From Hydractinia symbiolongicarpus (lineage: Eukaryota > Cnidaria > Hydrozoa > Anthoathecata > Hydractiniidae): a stretch of DNA of 64,000 nucleotides. The translations under genes were made by a program, and so were the position numbers. The first letter of the stretch is position 1, and each line of letters starts with the position of its first letter. The notes beneath the pieces were generated by a model, which saw only the letters and a program-made list of their open reading frames with translations, had not been told where the DNA came from and made no database searches. Below are positions 61,312 through 64,000 of the stretch, in pieces. Location: contig NC_079878.1 of NCBI RefSeq assembly GCF_029227915.1, positions 11,284,001 to 11,348,000 on the forward strand. The letters run 5' to 3'.

Positions 61312-62763
61312 GGATTGGTAAAATAAAATATCCCGGATTCAGGGGTTTAAAAGTTAGCAATGTAGTCACAATATTATTTCTGACACTTACTTTGTTGATA
61401 CATGATCACCTTACCTTAGAAAAACGTAAAATATATACTGAAAAAAGATAATATAAATATACATAGCTAACAACAACCAGAGATTGCACAGCACAAATAT
61501 TTTGTTGTATAAGTTAGGGGGCATATTTTGTGTAGAATTATCTATCGATTAAGTTTTTAACTGGAGGGAAAACAAAGTCAAAAAACACTTAAGATACCCA
61601 TCTACATATCATTCAGGATCGAACATTTGCAAACGTGGTTTCTGGTCGTCAGAAGTGTTTTGAAGTGTCTAACACTTTTGGCACTCCATTCTTCATTCTG
61701 AAAGAATGTACCCTTTATGGTGAACTAAAATACAGCGTACACAAAGTGAAACTTCAATATAGGTCAGGAACGACAATCCTCGTACGTCAACAACGTACGA
61801 GGATCGAGGCCTGGAGATCTACAGACAGGGAAGCGTCGGGGACTTACAACTAAATTTTTTGAAAATATCTTTACGGTTGGGCCTAAGAGCCCAATCTCTT
61901 TAGACAAAACATTCAGACGGCGGGGCTAAATTAATTTCCAGCTTGCCACACCACGGTTTCAAACATTGCAAAAATTATATTGCGCTTTGGATAAAAGCAG
62001 GCGCCCCATAGTCAGCTGAGCAAAATAATACAGGAATACAGGACAGAAAATGGTTTAAAAAATGGACAATACAGGACAAAAATTTTTTACAAAAATACAG
62101 AATTTAGTGCGAAAATAAAGGACATTTTTAAAATTCTGAGAAATAAATGCAAAAATTTCCTAAAATTTAAGTAATGTAAGTACCAAACCCACCTACGAGT
62201 TTTTTACTAGGTTAGTAATAAAATGTCAACAAAAGAACCAATATCAACACTAAAGTTAATGTAAAAATATTACTTCTTTAGTTTTTTCTCTAAAATTTTC
62301 TAGATTTTTGGATAGTTCAGCTTTTCTCTTCAGAAATACAGGGCATACAGAGGACAATACAGGGCACTTTTGTCAAATACAGGAAATACAGGACGTGTGG
62401 GAGGCCTGTAAGAGTAAACAGTCCTGGAAATGGTAAACAATTATTAAAATTTCTTTAAAATGGAAGGTCGCAATCTTATTGCAACACTGGACGCTAGCAG
62501 GAATGCAGGGCTTCATTTGGCCAACTGGCGGAAATCATTTTAAAGTAAATTTCCCAGCTAATTCAGGTTCGGTAAATGGGTTTTTTATTGGTCGCATTTC
62601 AATCGAGTAGCTTAAACCCAAAAAATTTCCCCCCCGAAAGTTTGTTGCTCTTAAAATATATAACTCTCGAAAAAATATTTGTCTTGGATTAAGCAAGTTA
62701 TTCTTGTATGAGCAAGCTCTATACAGTATAAAGAAAATATAGTTTAAAAAAATAAAAAAATGT
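61312..62763. other. Intergenic, no gene; short hairpin and ACAGGA-rich segment
   Basis: A 12-bp-arm hairpin lies at 61776-61804 (A-T-C-C-T-C-G-T-A-C-G-T arms, 5-nt loop). From 62030 to 62400 the word A-A-T-A-C-A-G-G-A recurs many times irregularly. The plus-strand frame at 61635-61853 has no domain. No gene called. Confidence 0.45.
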
Positions 62764-63895
62764 TTATTCATCCGCATCATCAACATCATCATCTTCTTCT
62801 CTTTTTCTTTTGCGTTTATTTAGTTTTTTCTCAGACAACTTATCTTTTTTTCCACTGTGGTTAAGTTTTTTCGATTTTTGTCCTTTTTCACGTCTTGGCG
62901 TGCTTTTAACTGGTTTCTCTGTCGATTTTACTTCTTCAGTACTCTTTACAATGTCTTCTTTTTTAGTCGTAACATCACGTTTAGGCTTTTTACTTTTTTG
63001 CGGTTGCGTTTCCACTTTGTTCTTATTTTTCTTTGGCTTTTTGACATTATCAGCGCTATTTTCAGCTTTATTCCGTTCTTCTTCATTATCCTCGTCTTCA
63101 ACTGCTAGTTCCAATGACGTTTCTTCTTTGACATCTAAATTACGAGAGTGGCCATGTAACAATTTTTGTACAAAAATTTCCACTTCATGTTTCCCACCTT
63201 TTTTTGATTATTTACAAACAAGTTTCTGTAAATTATCTACACTACATATTCAAGCCCTTTATTTGGATTCTAATTTTTAATACGAACAGTTCAAAGAATA
63301 AAAAACCGGAAGTAACTATAAATAGTTGTTAACCTGAGTGATTGAATTTCAAGTTCTCCATAGATCTGAACATTTAGTCGACTGACTTTTTTTTTTTTTT
63401 TTTTTTTTGGGGGGGGGGGGGGACTATACGACCCCGTTCTTTGACACTGATTTTTTATTCCTTCATAATTACATATAATCTTGTATGAGGGATACAATTT
63501 ATATTGGTATTGGATGATAATTAACTTACTGTAACATAATCATACGAAAATGTTTTTTATGTCTCGAAAAAGTGTAGTGACAAGGTCTTACCTTTATTGT
63601 TGGGAATTTTGTTGGTGAATTTTTTGAATTTTGCCACAAAAAAGCCATCCATATTTTGCGTATGTGGATAAAACCTTCGCGTCAAATTCAAAGTGTGATG
63701 AAACCTTCGTTCACGGAACCTAAAAAACAACAACGTATGAAAATCAAATTACATGTGGATCAACTTTGAAATTTTCATGAAAAATATGGATTGTCACCTC
63801 GTGTACCCTTCTCGTCCAAAATCAATACCAGTTGGAACCAGTTTGACATTTCGTCTGCTTAACGCAAAATCAACAACCCATTCATTTTCCTCTAC
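62764..63895 (-). CDS. nop2: NOP2/NSUN1 25S/28S rRNA m5C methyltransferase, C-terminal exons (gene continues past window)
   Basis: Three minus-strand exons are visible: 63895-63798, 63719-63592 and 63197-62764. The first two encode [47 protein letters not shown], the conserved C-terminal end of the NOP2 methyltransferase domain. The catalytic cysteines would be in exons beyond base 64000. The last exon encodes a Lys/Glu-rich nucleolar-type tail ending in an Asp run. Its acceptor lacks a pyrimidine tract (A-A-A-A-A-A-G), and a second in-frame AG lies 14 nt further in. NOP2 methylates large-subunit rRNA and is needed for ribosome assembly in the nucleolus. Confidence 0.9.
63387..63422. repeat. 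T22-G14 homopolymer junction in a NOP2 intron
   Basis: A run of 22 T directly joined to 14 G. Lengths of such runs are often unreliable in assemblies. No function suggested. Confidence 0.8.
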
Positions 63896-64000
63896 CTAAA
63901 ACAACAGGAAAAAGTCTCAAAGCCATGTTATTAGGATATTTAAATTGACACTTTGTTTTACTGACCGATTTTTTCTTGCTGCTCAAAACAAAAATTTTTT

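Overview
This is eukaryotic, AT-rich animal DNA: genes are split into short exons with GT..AG introns, intergenic DNA is full of SINEs, MITEs and dead retroelements, and there is no operon structure. The protein families and the short 5' leaders preceded by splice acceptors (9-27 nt upstream of five start codons) suggest a non-bilaterian animal, most likely a hydrozoan cnidarian. That placement is inference; no sequence search was possible. Exon joins below were made by hand from splice sites and reading phase, and every joined frame stays open.

Layout. 1-3766 (+): 3' part of a Thr/Ser-rich mucin-like gene with three Trp-containing motifs and a Cys-rich C-terminus. 5576-6504 (-): decayed retroelement fragment. 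8371-13366 (-): a complete membrane mucin (signal peptide, Thr-rich stretch, TSP1, SEA, EGF, transmembrane segment, short tail). 13462-13821 (-): THAP-type zinc finger with an internal deletion. 14973-20835 (+): complete ten-exon SLC6-family transporter (599 aa). 21-28 kb: gene-poor, with a 375-bp TA microsatellite, a GTT-rich trinucleotide tract, palindromes and transposon remnants. 28835-31528 (+): single-exon seven-transmembrane, GPCR-like protein with a charged cytoplasmic tail of about 520 aa. 33707-36230 (-): MEPCE/BIN3 7SK RNA capping methyltransferase. 41527-44213 (+): single-domain phospholipase B (GDSL) with a membrane anchor. 46592-53534 (-): WD40-repeat protein with an eIF2A/PYM-like N-terminal helix and a possible alternative first exon. 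54216-56549 (-): PCID2 (TREX-2 subunit), complete. 58395-60095 (+): dead LINE. 62764 to beyond the right edge (-): 3' end of NOP2/NSUN1 rRNA methyltransferase.

The genes do not form one pathway. MEPCE (7SK snRNP and transcription pausing), PCID2 (mRNA export) and NOP2 (rRNA modification) are nuclear RNA housekeeping genes. The two mucins, the SLC6 transporter, the seven-transmembrane protein and the phospholipase act at the cell surface. The best leads for new biology are the seven-transmembrane protein with its oversized tail, the mucin with spaced W-x3-W motifs, the leader structure suggesting spliced-leader trans-splicing, and several hairpins and non-autonomous element families.
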